A DNA stretch of 48,390 bases from an uncultured Collinsella sp. GTDB lineage: Bacteria > Actinomycetota > Coriobacteriia > Coriobacteriales > Coriobacteriaceae. The position numbers and the translations under genes are program-made. The notes beneath the pieces were generated by a model. That model was not told where the DNA came from. It did not search any database and worked only from the letters and a program-made list of their open reading frames with translations. Of the stretch, positions 6,954 through 14,994 are shown piece by piece; within the stretch, counting starts at the first letter, position 1, and every line of letters begins with the position of its first letter. The stretch is from positions 1-48,390 of the forward strand of contig CABSNL010000009.1 of assembly GCA_902479095.1 (NCBI GenBank). The letters are read 5' to 3'.

Positions 6954-9695
6954 TTACTCGTCGAGGAGATCTTCTGGCATGTCGTTGCCGTCGCCTAGAT
7001 CGACAGGGGTTTCTTCGGAAGCAGAGCCGTTTTCTGTGGCTTCGCCTTCGGGCTTTTCCTTGGCTGCCGTCATGCGGGCGACAGCGCATACGCGGTCGTT
7101 GTCGTCGACGGTCATCATCTTGACGCCCTGGGTGGCGCGGCCGGTCTGGCTGATCTCGTCGGTCTTGACGCGAATGACCGTCGCGCCCTCCGTCACGATG
7201 AACAGCTCGTGCTGCGGGCCCACCGTCTTCATGGCCGCGAGGTTACCCTTACGCTCGGTCATTTGAATGGTGTAGACGCCCTGGCCGCCGCGATTCTGCT
7301 CCGGGTAGTCCGCGACCGGCGTGCGCTTGCCGTAGCCGCGCTCGGTGATGACGAATAGATCGCCGTTGCCGTTAGTGACTTCCATGCCCAGAACGCTCAC
7401 GCCGTCCTTCAGACCGATACCGCGAACGCCGCTGGTATCGCGGCCGGTGGCGCGCACCTGCTCCTCGGAGAACATGATCGCCTTGCCCGCGGTGGTGGCC
7501 AGGATAATCTTGTCGCCCTCGCGCACGCGGCGCACGTTCAGCAGCGCGTCGTCGTCACGCAGGTTGATAGCGATCAGGCCGTCGCGACGGCTGCGGTCAT
7601 ATGCGCTCATCACGGTCTTCTTGACCATGCCGCTCTTAGTGGCAAACATCAGGTACTCGTCGGCCGGGAACTCGCGGCAGCTGATGACGCTCGCGATCTT
7701 CTCGCCCTCCTCGAAGGGCAGCAGGTTGACGATCGCGGTACCGCGCGCCTGGCGCGTACCCACCGGCAGCTCGTGCACCTTCAGGCGATAGACCTTGCCC
7801 TTGCTCGAGAAGAACAGCACATACTCGTGCGTGGACGCGATGAACATCTCGTCGATAACATCGTCCTCTTTGAGGTTGACGCCCGACACGCCCTTGCCAC
7901 CGCGCTTCTGGGCACGGTAGGCAGCCACCGGGATACGCTTAACGTAGCCGGTGTGGGTGATGGTCACGACCATATCCTCGTCGGCAATGAGGTCCTCGAC
8001 GTCCAAGTCCTTCTCAACCTGGCTGATCTCGGTGCGGCGCTTATCGCCGAACTTCTTGGAGATCTCGCGCATCTCCTCCTTGATGACGCCCAGGATCTTC
8101 TCCTCATGCGCCAGCAGGTCCTCGTAGTAGGCGATGGCGCGGCGCAGGCCGTCCAACTCTTCTTGGATCTTGTCACGCTCCAGGCCGGTCAGGCGGCGCA
8201 GCTTCATCTCGAGGATGGCCGTGGTCTGCTCGGGCGTAAAACCAAAGCGCTCGATCAGGCGGCTGCTGGCCTCGGAGTCGGTCTGCGAGGAGCGGATGAT
8301 GCTAATGACCTCGTCGATATGGTCAAGGGCCATCAGGTAGCCCTCGAGGATATGGGCACGCGCCTGGGCCTTCTTAAGGTCGAAGCGGGCGCGGCGGGTG
8401 ACGACGTCGACCTGGTGATCGATGTAGTGCTGCAGCATCTCGCGCAGGCTCAGGCATTTGGGAACGCCGTTGACGAGTGCCAGGTTGTTGGCGCCAAAGG
8501 TCGTCTGCAGCGAGGTGTACTTATACAGATTGTTGAGCACGACCTGCGGAATGACGCCCTTCTTGAGCTCGATGACCAGACGGATGCCCTTCTGGTTGGA
8601 CTCATCGCGCATATCCGAGATGCCCTCGATGCGCTTGTCGTTGACGAGCTGGGCGATCTTCTCCTGCAGGGTGCCCTTGTTGACCATGTAGGGAATCTCG
8701 GTAAAGACCAGGCGGCTGCGGCCGGTCTTGGTGGACTCCACGTGTGCCTTGGCACGCACGGTAATGGAGCCGCGGCCGGTCTCGTAGCTCTGCTTAATGC
8801 CGGCGCTGCCCATGATGATGGCGCCGGTGGGGAAGTCCGGACCGGGCATGATCTGCATGAGCTCGTCGACGGTGGCGTCGGGGTTGTCGATCAGGTAGCA
8901 GGTGGCCTCAATCGCCTCGGTGAGGTTATGCGGGGCGATGTTGGTGGCCATGCCGACGGCGATGCCCTGACTGCCGTTGACCAGCAGGTTGGGGAAGCGC
9001 GCGGGCAGCGCCACGGGCTCGGCGAGTGATTCGTCGTAGTTGGGCTGCCAGTCGACGGTATCCTTCTGCAAGTCACGCAGCAATTCCATGGCGGGCTTGG
9101 CCAGGCGGCTCTCGGTGTAACGCATGGCCGCCGCGCCGTCGCCGTCGATGTTGCCGAAGTTGCCGTGACCGTCGATGAGCGGCGTGCGCATGGAGAACCA
9201 CTGCGCCAGGCGGACCATGGCCTCATAGACCGCGAAATCGCCGTGCGGGTGGTACTTACCGATAACTTCGCCGACCGTCCAGGCCGACTTCTTGTGCGGT
9301 CGGTTGGGGTAGATGCCGCTCTCGTTCATCGCGTACAGGATGCGGCGGTGCACCGGCTTTAAGCCGTCGCGCACGTCCGGCAGGGCGCGCGCCGTGATGA
9401 CCGACATCGAATACTCGATGAACGACTGCTTCATCTCGCGGCCAAACTCCGAAATCTGGAGCTGGCCGCCGTTGATATCCTCGCCGGCCGAGGCGCCGCG
9501 ATCGACTTCGCCAAAGCTCTCCTCGAGCTCGGCGTCGTCGTCTTCTTCCTCATCATCATCGACATCGGGGTTATAGGCGTCCGGATCGCCGTCCTCGCCC
9601 TGCTCAGCACGGGCAAGCAGGCGCTTCAGATCGTCGGGCATACCGGCATCGCCGGCCTCGTCCATACCCTCGCTATTGTTGATATCGTCTGCCAC
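6954..9695 (-). CDS. gyrA: DNA gyrase subunit A
   Basis: GyrA breaks and rejoins DNA in the A2B2 gyrase that introduces negative supercoils. The 913-residue product starts at a GTG (9695) preceded by GAGGAGGT. The catalytic tyrosine is Y193 in AMRYTESRL. The winged-helix region holds the usual NRPHKKSAWTVGEVIGKYHPHGD block, and the C-terminal beta-pinwheel carries the GyrA box QRGGKGV near residue 610. The N-terminus has an acidic extension of about 70 residues (Asp/Glu-rich, residues 35-65) before the canonical start of GyrA, and the C-terminus adds an acidic tail, so the protein is longer than the usual 800-880 residues. It follows gyrB by 155 bp, an interval filled by a hairpin element. 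Confidence 0.97.
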   Translation of the reverse strand: MADDINNSEGMDEAGDAGMPDDLKRLLARAEQGEDGDPDAYNPDVDDDEEEDDDAELEESFGEVDRGASAGEDINGGQLQISEFGREMKQSFIEYSMSVITARALPDVRDGLKPVHRRILYAMNESGIYPNRPHKKSAWTVGEVIGKYHPHGDFAVYEAMVRLAQWFSMRTPLIDGHGNFGNIDGDGAAAMRYTESRLAKPAMELLRDLQKDTVDWQPNYDESLAEPVALPARFPNLLVNGSQGIAVGMATNIAPHNLTEAIEATCYLIDNPDATVDELMQIMPGPDFPTGAIIMGSAGIKQSYETGRGSITVRAKAHVESTKTGRSRLVFTEIPYMVNKGTLQEKIAQLVNDKRIEGISDMRDESNQKGIRLVIELKKGVIPQVVLNNLYKYTSLQTTFGANNLALVNGVPKCLSLREMLQHYIDHQVDVVTRRARFDLKKAQARAHILEGYLMALDHIDEVISIIRSSQTDSEASSRLIERFGFTPEQTTAILEMKLRRLTGLERDKIQEELDGLRRAIAYYEDLLAHEEKILGVIKEEMREISKKFGDKRRTEISQVEKDLDVEDLIADEDMVVTITHTGYVKRIPVAAYRAQKRGGKGVSGVNLKEDDVIDEMFIASTHEYVLFFSSKGKVYRLKVHELPVGTRQARGTAIVNLLPFEEGEKIASVISCREFPADEYLMFATKSGMVKKTVMSAYDRSRRDGLIAINLRDDDALLNVRRVREGDKIILATTAGKAIMFSEEQVRATGRDTSGVRGIGLKDGVSVLGMEVTNGNGDLFVITERGYGKRTPVADYPEQNRGGQGVYTIQMTERKGNLAAMKTVGPQHELFIVTEGATVIRVKTDEISQTGRATQGVKMMTVDDNDRVCAVARMTAAKEKPEGEATENGSASEETPVDLGDGNDMPEDLLDE

Positions 9696-9743
9696 GTTAC
9701 CTCCTCATGGTTTGCGTGGTCCATTAGTTCCCAACCACGGAGA

Positions 9744-9844
9744 CGGCTTTTCCAGGTGCCGCAGATTCGCCCGAAAGAGGAGGGAAGCGTACTTGGGTAC
9801 GCGACCGACGATTGAGGGCGAAGGTGCGGTGGCTGGGAAAGCCG
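9744..9844. repeat. Imperfect 101-bp hairpin element between gyrB and gyrA
   Basis: Outer arms 9744-9772 and 9816-9844 (29 bp each) are inverse copies at about 23 positions, and a perfect inner stem GCGTAC / GTACGC (9787-9802) sits around TTGG. It occupies most of the gyrB-gyrA gap on the same strand as both genes. It has no T-run, so it is not an ordinary terminator. Possible roles are an mRNA-stabilising or processing structure, or a mobile intergenic repeat. Confidence 0.7.
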
Positions 9845-9850
9845 CAGGGA

Positions 9851-11881
9851 TTAGGCGTCTAAGAATCGTGCGTCATGTGCATGCTTCTCGATGTACTCGC
9901 GGCGATAGCCGACCTCGGAACCCATCAGCTCGCGCACGGCGCGGTCCGCCACCACGGCGTCCTCGATCGACACGCGCTGCAGAATGCGGGTCTTGGGGTC
10001 CATCGTCGTCGAGGCAAGCTGCTTGGGGTCCATCTCGCCCAGACCCTTGTAGCGCTGGACGGTATAGCCCTTGCGCTTTTTGGTGATCTTGCCGTCCTTG
10101 GCCTTGCCGTCCTCGTCGTTATCGTCGGGGTTCAGGCCCAGGCTCTGGATGGTGTCACGCAGGATCTCGTCTTCGGGCTGGCGGCCGTTGGGATACACGT
10201 AGTGGATCTTGTTGCGCACCTTAATGCCAAAGATGGGCGGGCAGGCAACATAGACGTAGCCGGCATCGATCAGCGGACGCATGTACTTGTAGAAGAACGT
10301 CAGCAGCAGGATGCGGATATGCGCACCGTCGACGTCTGCATCGGTCATGATGATGATCTTGTGGTAGCGCGCCTTGGTGATATCGAAGTCGCCGCCGTCG
10401 CCGGCACTCGTCGTGACGCCGCAGCCGATCGCGGTAATCAGCGACTGGATGGTGTCACTCGAGAACGCGCGATGGTCACCAACGCGTTCGACGTTCAAAA
10501 TCTTGCCGCGCAGGGGCAGAATCGCCTGGATGTCTCGGCGACGGCCGTCCTTGGCCGAACCGCCTGCCGAGTCGCCCTCTACGATGAAGAGCTCGGTCAG
10601 CTCGGCATCGCGCACCGAGCAGTCAGCGAGCTTACCGGGCAGGGACGCCGTCTCGAGCAGGCTCTTGCGGCGGGTCGCCTCGCGCGCCTTGCGGGCGGCA
10701 TTGCGCGCCTTGCAGGCCTGCTGCGCCTTCTTGACGATCTCGCGAGCGGGCTTGGGATGCTCCTCCAAGTAATCGGCGAGGCCGTCGGTCACAATCTTGA
10801 GCGTGAGCGCTCGCATATAGGAGCTGCCGAGCTTTGCCTTGGTCTGGCCCTCAAACTGCGGATCGGGCAGCTTGACCGAGATAACGGCCGAAAGGCCCTC
10901 GCGCACATCGTCGCCGGTCAGGTTGGCGTCTTTTTCCTTGAGCAGGTTCTGCTTGCGCGCGTAATCGTTGATCACGCGGGTGAGCGCGGTACGGAAGCCC
11001 TCAAGGTGCATGCCGCCTTCGGGGGTGTAGATGTCGTTGGCAAACGACATGACGTTCTCGCCGTAGCCGCTATTCCACTGCAGGGAAACCTCGACCTCGC
11101 CCATCTTGGCCACAGGCGCGTCCGGGTCCGATTTGCCCTCGATGTAGATGGGCTCCTTAAAGGCCTCGGGGACGTCCTTGCCCTCGTTGAGGAACTTGAC
11201 GAAGTCGATGATGCCGCCCTCGTAGCAAAACTCCTCCACGTGGGGAGTCGCTTCGCGCTCGTCGGTCAGCACGATTTTGAGGTTCTTATTGAGGAACGCC
11301 GTCTCCTGCAGACGGTTATGCAGCGTATCGAAATCGTAGATGCAGGTCTCGAAGATCTCATCGTCGGGCCAGAAGGTGACGGTGGTGCCCGTCGAATCCG
11401 AGGTGCCCACGACCTCCATCTTCTTGACGGTCTTGCCGCGCGAGAACTCCATCTCGTAGGTGTTGCCATCGCGACGAACCTGAACGACCACGCGCTTGGA
11501 CAGTGCGTTGACGACGGAGATGCCCACACCGTGCAAGCCACCCGAGACCTTATAGGCCGAGTTATCGAACTTACCGCCGGCGTGCAAGATCGTCATGACG
11601 ACCTCGAGCGTCGGGATCTTTTTAACAGGGTGCTCGTCGACGGGGATGCCACGCCCGTTGTCGACGACCGTGATGGAGTTGTCGGCGTGGACCGTCACCT
11701 GGATCTCGGTGCAGAAACCGGCCATGGCCTCGTCGACGGAGTTGTCAACGATCTCCCACACCAGGTGATGCAGACCGCTGGCGCTCGTCGAGCCGATATA
11801 CATGCCCGGGCGCTTACGAACGGCCTCGAGACCTTCGAGAATCTTAATCTCGCCGCCATCGTAATCGTTTTCGTTTGCCAC
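9851..11881 (-). CDS. gyrB: DNA gyrase subunit B
   Basis: GyrB supplies the ATPase and Toprim domain of gyrase. The GHKL ATPase domain shows EIVDNSVDEAM, DNGRGIPV and GGLHGVGISVVNALS. The Toprim part has EGDSAGGSAKDGRRR, LRGKILNVE and TDADVDGAHIR. The C-terminal GyrA-binding segment contains QRYKGLGEMDPKQL. An upstream TTG (11899) is in frame, but GAAGGAGG just before the GTG at 11881 supports the shorter 676-residue form starting VANENDYDGG. A terminator ends 49 nt upstream, so gyrB probably has its own promoter or depends on read-through. Confidence 0.97.
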   Translation of the reverse strand: MANENDYDGGEIKILEGLEAVRKRPGMYIGSTSASGLHHLVWEIVDNSVDEAMAGFCTEIQVTVHADNSITVVDNGRGIPVDEHPVKKIPTLEVVMTILHAGGKFDNSAYKVSGGLHGVGISVVNALSKRVVVQVRRDGNTYEMEFSRGKTVKKMEVVGTSDSTGTTVTFWPDDEIFETCIYDFDTLHNRLQETAFLNKNLKIVLTDEREATPHVEEFCYEGGIIDFVKFLNEGKDVPEAFKEPIYIEGKSDPDAPVAKMGEVEVSLQWNSGYGENVMSFANDIYTPEGGMHLEGFRTALTRVINDYARKQNLLKEKDANLTGDDVREGLSAVISVKLPDPQFEGQTKAKLGSSYMRALTLKIVTDGLADYLEEHPKPAREIVKKAQQACKARNAARKAREATRRKSLLETASLPGKLADCSVRDAELTELFIVEGDSAGGSAKDGRRRDIQAILPLRGKILNVERVGDHRAFSSDTIQSLITAIGCGVTTSAGDGGDFDITKARYHKIIIMTDADVDGAHIRILLLTFFYKYMRPLIDAGYVYVACPPIFGIKVRNKIHYVYPNGRQPEDEILRDTIQSLGLNPDDNDEDGKAKDGKITKKRKGYTVQRYKGLGEMDPKQLASTTMDPKTRILQRVSIEDAVVADRAVRELMGSEVGYRREYIEKHAHDARFLDA

Positions 11882-11930
11882 ACGTCCTCCTTCAGTCAAG
11901 AAAATGTGTACAGCCTTACTAGTTTATCGT

Positions 11931-11959
11931 AAAAAAATACCCTCGGGAACGAGGGTATT
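11931..11959 (-). terminator. Terminator of the dnaA-recF-DUF721 unit
   Basis: AATACCCTCG (11936-11945) and its exact inverse (11950-11959) enclose GGAA. On the minus strand seven T follow. It is 27 bp after the DUF721 gene stop and only 49 bp before gyrB. Confidence 0.88.
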
Positions 11960-11986
11960 TGGCTCTACAAGGCCACCAGATGCGAT

Positions 11987-12550
11987 TTAAGGCTCTTTTT
12001 TACTTTGCACGCCCTTGGCCCACTCGGCACTGGCTCTCATGGCATTCTCGAGGGCCTCGCGCAGTTTTTGGTCTTCGATGGGCGCCACTTGGCGCTCAAT
12101 CTCGGTGCGCTCGGCCTCACTTAGGTCGGCGTGCGGGGCCGGCGGGCGCTCGGTCGTCGCCGGGCGCAGGCGCTCCTTGGCGGCGGGCGGCGTGTGACCG
12201 GGTGCGGTGGTTTTGAACACCAGGCCGTCCACATGCGCACCGGCGCGCTCCATGCGCGCGCGGATGATCTCACGCAACAGCGTCATTTCCTGCGTCCACG
12301 AGGGCGAATCGAGATATACCAGCAGCTCATTGGACTCGGGCAGGTAGCGCAGACCCGTCACATGCCGCCCCTCGCGCGTGCCCGAGCACACCGCGTTCCA
12401 CGCGCGATAGACCGCGCGCGACTCCTCGGCAGCTTCCATCTGCGCACGGCGCTCAGGCGTCGCCGACGCCAGGATGCGCTGGCGCTCTGCGTTCAAAAAC
12501 CCACTGAAGGCGACCGTCTCGCTCTCGCGCTCGTAATTAGCACGTCTCAC
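11987..12550 (-). CDS. DUF721/DciA-like protein
   Basis: The 187-residue product sits between recF and gyrB, the classic place of the DUF721 family in actinobacteria. Residues 45-105 (AWNAVCSGTREGRHVTGLRYLPESNELLVYLDSPSWTQEMTLLREIIRARM) give the family pattern of a beta-rich KH-like fold with the SpsWtqel motif. DciA members act with or load the replicative helicase DnaB; that role here is inference. The C-terminal half is charged, Pro-rich and probably helical or disordered. The GTG start at 12550 overlaps the recF stop by 14 nt, which indicates translational coupling. Confidence 0.85.
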   Translation of the reverse strand: MRRANYERESETVAFSGFLNAERQRILASATPERRAQMEAAEESRAVYRAWNAVCSGTREGRHVTGLRYLPESNELLVYLDSPSWTQEMTLLREIIRARMERAGAHVDGLVFKTTAPGHTPPAAKERLRPATTERPPAPHADLSEAERTEIERQVAPIEDQKLREALENAMRASAEWAKGVQSKKEP

Positions 12551-13643
12551 CCATGCTCACCACCTTGGCTCGATCAAGCAGGTCATCGGTAAAGTATCCC
12601 AGGTTGGTCGTGGTTATGACCGTTTGGATATCATCGCCGATCAGCCGCAGAAAAGCACCGCGGCGCTCGCCGTCGAGCTCGCTCATCACGTCGTCCAGAA
12701 GCAACAGCGGAGCAGTACCCAGAACATCGCGAGCCACGGCCACCTCGGCCACCTTCCAGGACAGTACCAACGTTCGCTGCTGTCCTTGGCTGGCAAATGA
12801 ACGGGCGGAGCGACCCGCAACGGTAAACTCAATCTCGTCGCGATGCGGTCCCACCAACGTCACGCCGCGGCGAATTTCCTCGTCGGCGTGCCCATCAAGG
12901 GCAGCCAGCATGCGCTCGTACGCCCAGCCCTTCAGCTCTTCGCGATCCTCGACCTGGGGCAAATCCCCCAGCGTGGATGCATAGGACACGTTGGCGGCTT
13001 CACCGGACGCCACTTGCCCGTAGGCAGTACGCACATGGCCCGCCAGCCGGTCGAGCAGGGCCAACCGGTGCACGAGCAGAGCCGCGCCCGCGCGGGCAAT
13101 CGAATCGTTCCACGCGCCGAGCATCTCGCGGCAGCACCAGGTTTCCTTGAGCAAGGCGTTGCGCTGGGTCACGCAGCGACCATAGGTGCTCGCAAGATCG
13201 GCATAGCGTGCGCTCAGTTGCATGCCAAAGTCGTCGAGGGCGGCGCGGCGCACACTGGCGCCTCGCTTAACCATGTCCAGATGGTCGGGGCAAAACAGCA
13301 CGCTCGGCAGAACCCCGCGCACACCGGCGGCAGAGCATCTCTTGCCGTTGCGGCTAAACGAGCGTTTACCGTCCTCCGCACTCAATCCCATATCAAGTAC
13401 GCGGCCGTCGCCCTCGAGCCTCAGCTCGATCTTGCACGAGCCCACGCCATCATGGACGAGCTCGGCTGCGGTCGGATGCCTAAACGAGGCGCCGCTCGTC
13501 AGCAGCTGCAGCGCCTCTATGAGATTGGTCTTTCCCGCCGCGTTGGGTCCCGCAAGTATCGTCACGCCCTCGTCCAGGGCAAGACGATAGCTCTCGAAAC
13601 TGCGGTAGTGCGCGACGGAAAGATCGCGGGCGAACATGGTCAT
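12537..13643 (-). CDS. recF: DNA replication and repair ATPase RecF
   Basis: RecF helps load RecA at single-strand gaps. The 368-residue SMC-like ABC ATPase has Walker A GPNAAGKTNL (residues 32-41), a signature region SQGQQRTLVLSW and Walker B LLLLDDVMSELD, all in the usual order. Two in-frame ATGs (13643, 13637) are possible and neither has a strong Shine-Dalgarno site, so the exact start is uncertain by two residues. It is 9 bp after dnaN and overlaps the DUF721 gene, so it is part of the dnaA unit. Confidence 0.96.
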   Translation of the reverse strand: MTMFARDLSVAHYRSFESYRLALDEGVTILAGPNAAGKTNLIEALQLLTSGASFRHPTAAELVHDGVGSCKIELRLEGDGRVLDMGLSAEDGKRSFSRNGKRCSAAGVRGVLPSVLFCPDHLDMVKRGASVRRAALDDFGMQLSARYADLASTYGRCVTQRNALLKETWCCREMLGAWNDSIARAGAALLVHRLALLDRLAGHVRTAYGQVASGEAANVSYASTLGDLPQVEDREELKGWAYERMLAALDGHADEEIRRGVTLVGPHRDEIEFTVAGRSARSFASQGQQRTLVLSWKVAEVAVARDVLGTAPLLLLDDVMSELDGERRGAFLRLIGDDIQTVITTTNLGYFTDDLLDRAKVVSMGETC

Positions 13644-13652
13644 GGCGCAGCG

Positions 13653-14756
13653 CTAGATGCGAACCGGCATGACCAGGTACAGGTAGTTGATCTTATCGTA
13701 GGACTTGAAGATGCCCGCCTGCGAGTAGCTCTTGAGCTCCAGCGTGATCTCCTTCTCCTTGGACAGGGCATTGAGGCAGCCGAAGATGTAGTGGTAGTTG
13801 AAGGCGATGGTACCCGACTCGCCCTCGGCCTCGACATTGATCGTCTCCTGCGCAAGGTCCTGGTCATTGGAGATGGAGGACAGGCCCATCTGCCCGTTCT
13901 CGACATCGATCTCGAACTTGACGGCGGGGTTGGCGCTCGCGATAACGGCCACGCGCTTGAGGGCGGCGTTAAAGGCGGCGACGTCGATCTTGACGCTCGT
14001 CACGCACGAATCGGGGATGAGCTGCTTGTAGTTGGGGTACACGCCCTCGATGCGACGCGACACGTAGGTGGTGTTGCCGGCCTCAAAGACGACCTGGGTG
14101 TCGGTAGCCCCGATCATGATGGTCGCCTGGCTGGCCATGATGTTCAGCGCGTCGTTAAAGGCGTCAGCCGGAACGTTGAGCTCAAAGGAACCCTCGAGGG
14201 TCGAGGTCTCAACCTGCGTATCGCACACGGCCAAACGGAAGGAATCGGTCGCCACCAGGCGCACGGTGTTGTTCTCGACCTTCATGTGCACGCCCCCCAG
14301 GATGGGGCGGGCCTTGTCGGTCGAGGTGACGCGCCACACGCGGCCGACCATCTCGGACAAGATATCGGTCGGCAGTTCCACGGCGCTCTCGATGGCATAG
14401 GCCGGAAACTCGGGGAAGTCATTAGCATCAAGCGTGTTCAGGCGGAAAGAGCTCTTCTCGCAACCAATCAGCACCTGGCGCTCGGACAGCTCAAAGGTGA
14501 CCGGGGCATCGGGGAGGGTCTTGGTGATATTGGAGAGCATCTTACAGGGGATAACCATCTCGCCCTCTTCTTCGACATGCGCCGCGATGCGATGACGGAT
14601 CGAGATGGTGTAGTTAGAGGTCTGGAATTCCAAGATGCCGTCTTGGGCCTTGACGAGCACGCCCGACAGGATGGGAAGGGTGGATGCCGAAGCGACACCC
14701 TTCATAACGACGCCGATGGCTTGTGTAAGCGAGCTCTGGCTGACGGTGAACTTCAT
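13653..14756 (-). CDS. dnaN: DNA polymerase III sliding clamp (beta subunit)
   Basis: The 367-residue product has the normal clamp length and three repeated clamp folds. It starts MKFTVSQSSLTQAIGVVMKGVA and ends YLYLVMPVRI, the well-conserved clamp C-terminus that forms the partner-binding pocket. The clamp encircles DNA and tethers polymerase III and repair enzymes. The ATG at 14756 lies beside an AT-rich leader with GAAAGG at a suitable distance. It follows dnaA by 238 bp, a non-coding gap with DnaA-box-like sequences. Confidence 0.97.
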   Translation of the reverse strand: MKFTVSQSSLTQAIGVVMKGVASASTLPILSGVLVKAQDGILEFQTSNYTISIRHRIAAHVEEEGEMVIPCKMLSNITKTLPDAPVTFELSERQVLIGCEKSSFRLNTLDANDFPEFPAYAIESAVELPTDILSEMVGRVWRVTSTDKARPILGGVHMKVENNTVRLVATDSFRLAVCDTQVETSTLEGSFELNVPADAFNDALNIMASQATIMIGATDTQVVFEAGNTTYVSRRIEGVYPNYKQLIPDSCVTSVKIDVAAFNAALKRVAVIASANPAVKFEIDVENGQMGLSSISNDQDLAQETINVEAEGESGTIAFNYHYIFGCLNALSKEKEITLELKSYSQAGIFKSYDKINYLYLVMPVRI

Positions 14757-14994
14757 CTTTTAATACCTTTCTATAGATATAAATATCTTAATAATAGTAA
14801 TAGCACTGACGAAACTGTTGATTACTCCCAAAGACGCAGGTCAGACCCAGAAAGAGAATCGACAGCAGCCTGTGTGCAACAGGGGTGGTTTTCCACGTTC
14901 AAAACCTGCGCAAAACTTTTCATCACCGCGGGTTGGGTTTTAGACACCTTATGCCCACGGTTTTGACAAGTTTTCAACAGGTGTCTCTATTTTC
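14757..14994. other. dnaA-dnaN intergenic region, candidate oriC (part 1)
   Basis: The 238-bp gap holds no gene. An AT-rich stretch at 14757-14805 could be the unwinding element. DnaA-box-like nonamers are TTTTCCACG (14889-14897) and TTTTCAACA (14971-14979), with a weaker TTTTGACAA just upstream of the last. The inverted repeat CCTGT/ACAGG lies near 14870. Both the position between dnaA and dnaN and the divergence of gene strands on either side of this region fit a chromosomal origin; assignment is an inference. Confidence 0.6.

Noticed and set aside
9851..11899. TTG start of gyrB at 11899
   Set aside because: It lies upstream of GAAGGAGG, which is properly placed for the GTG at 11881, so the extra six residues are unlikely.
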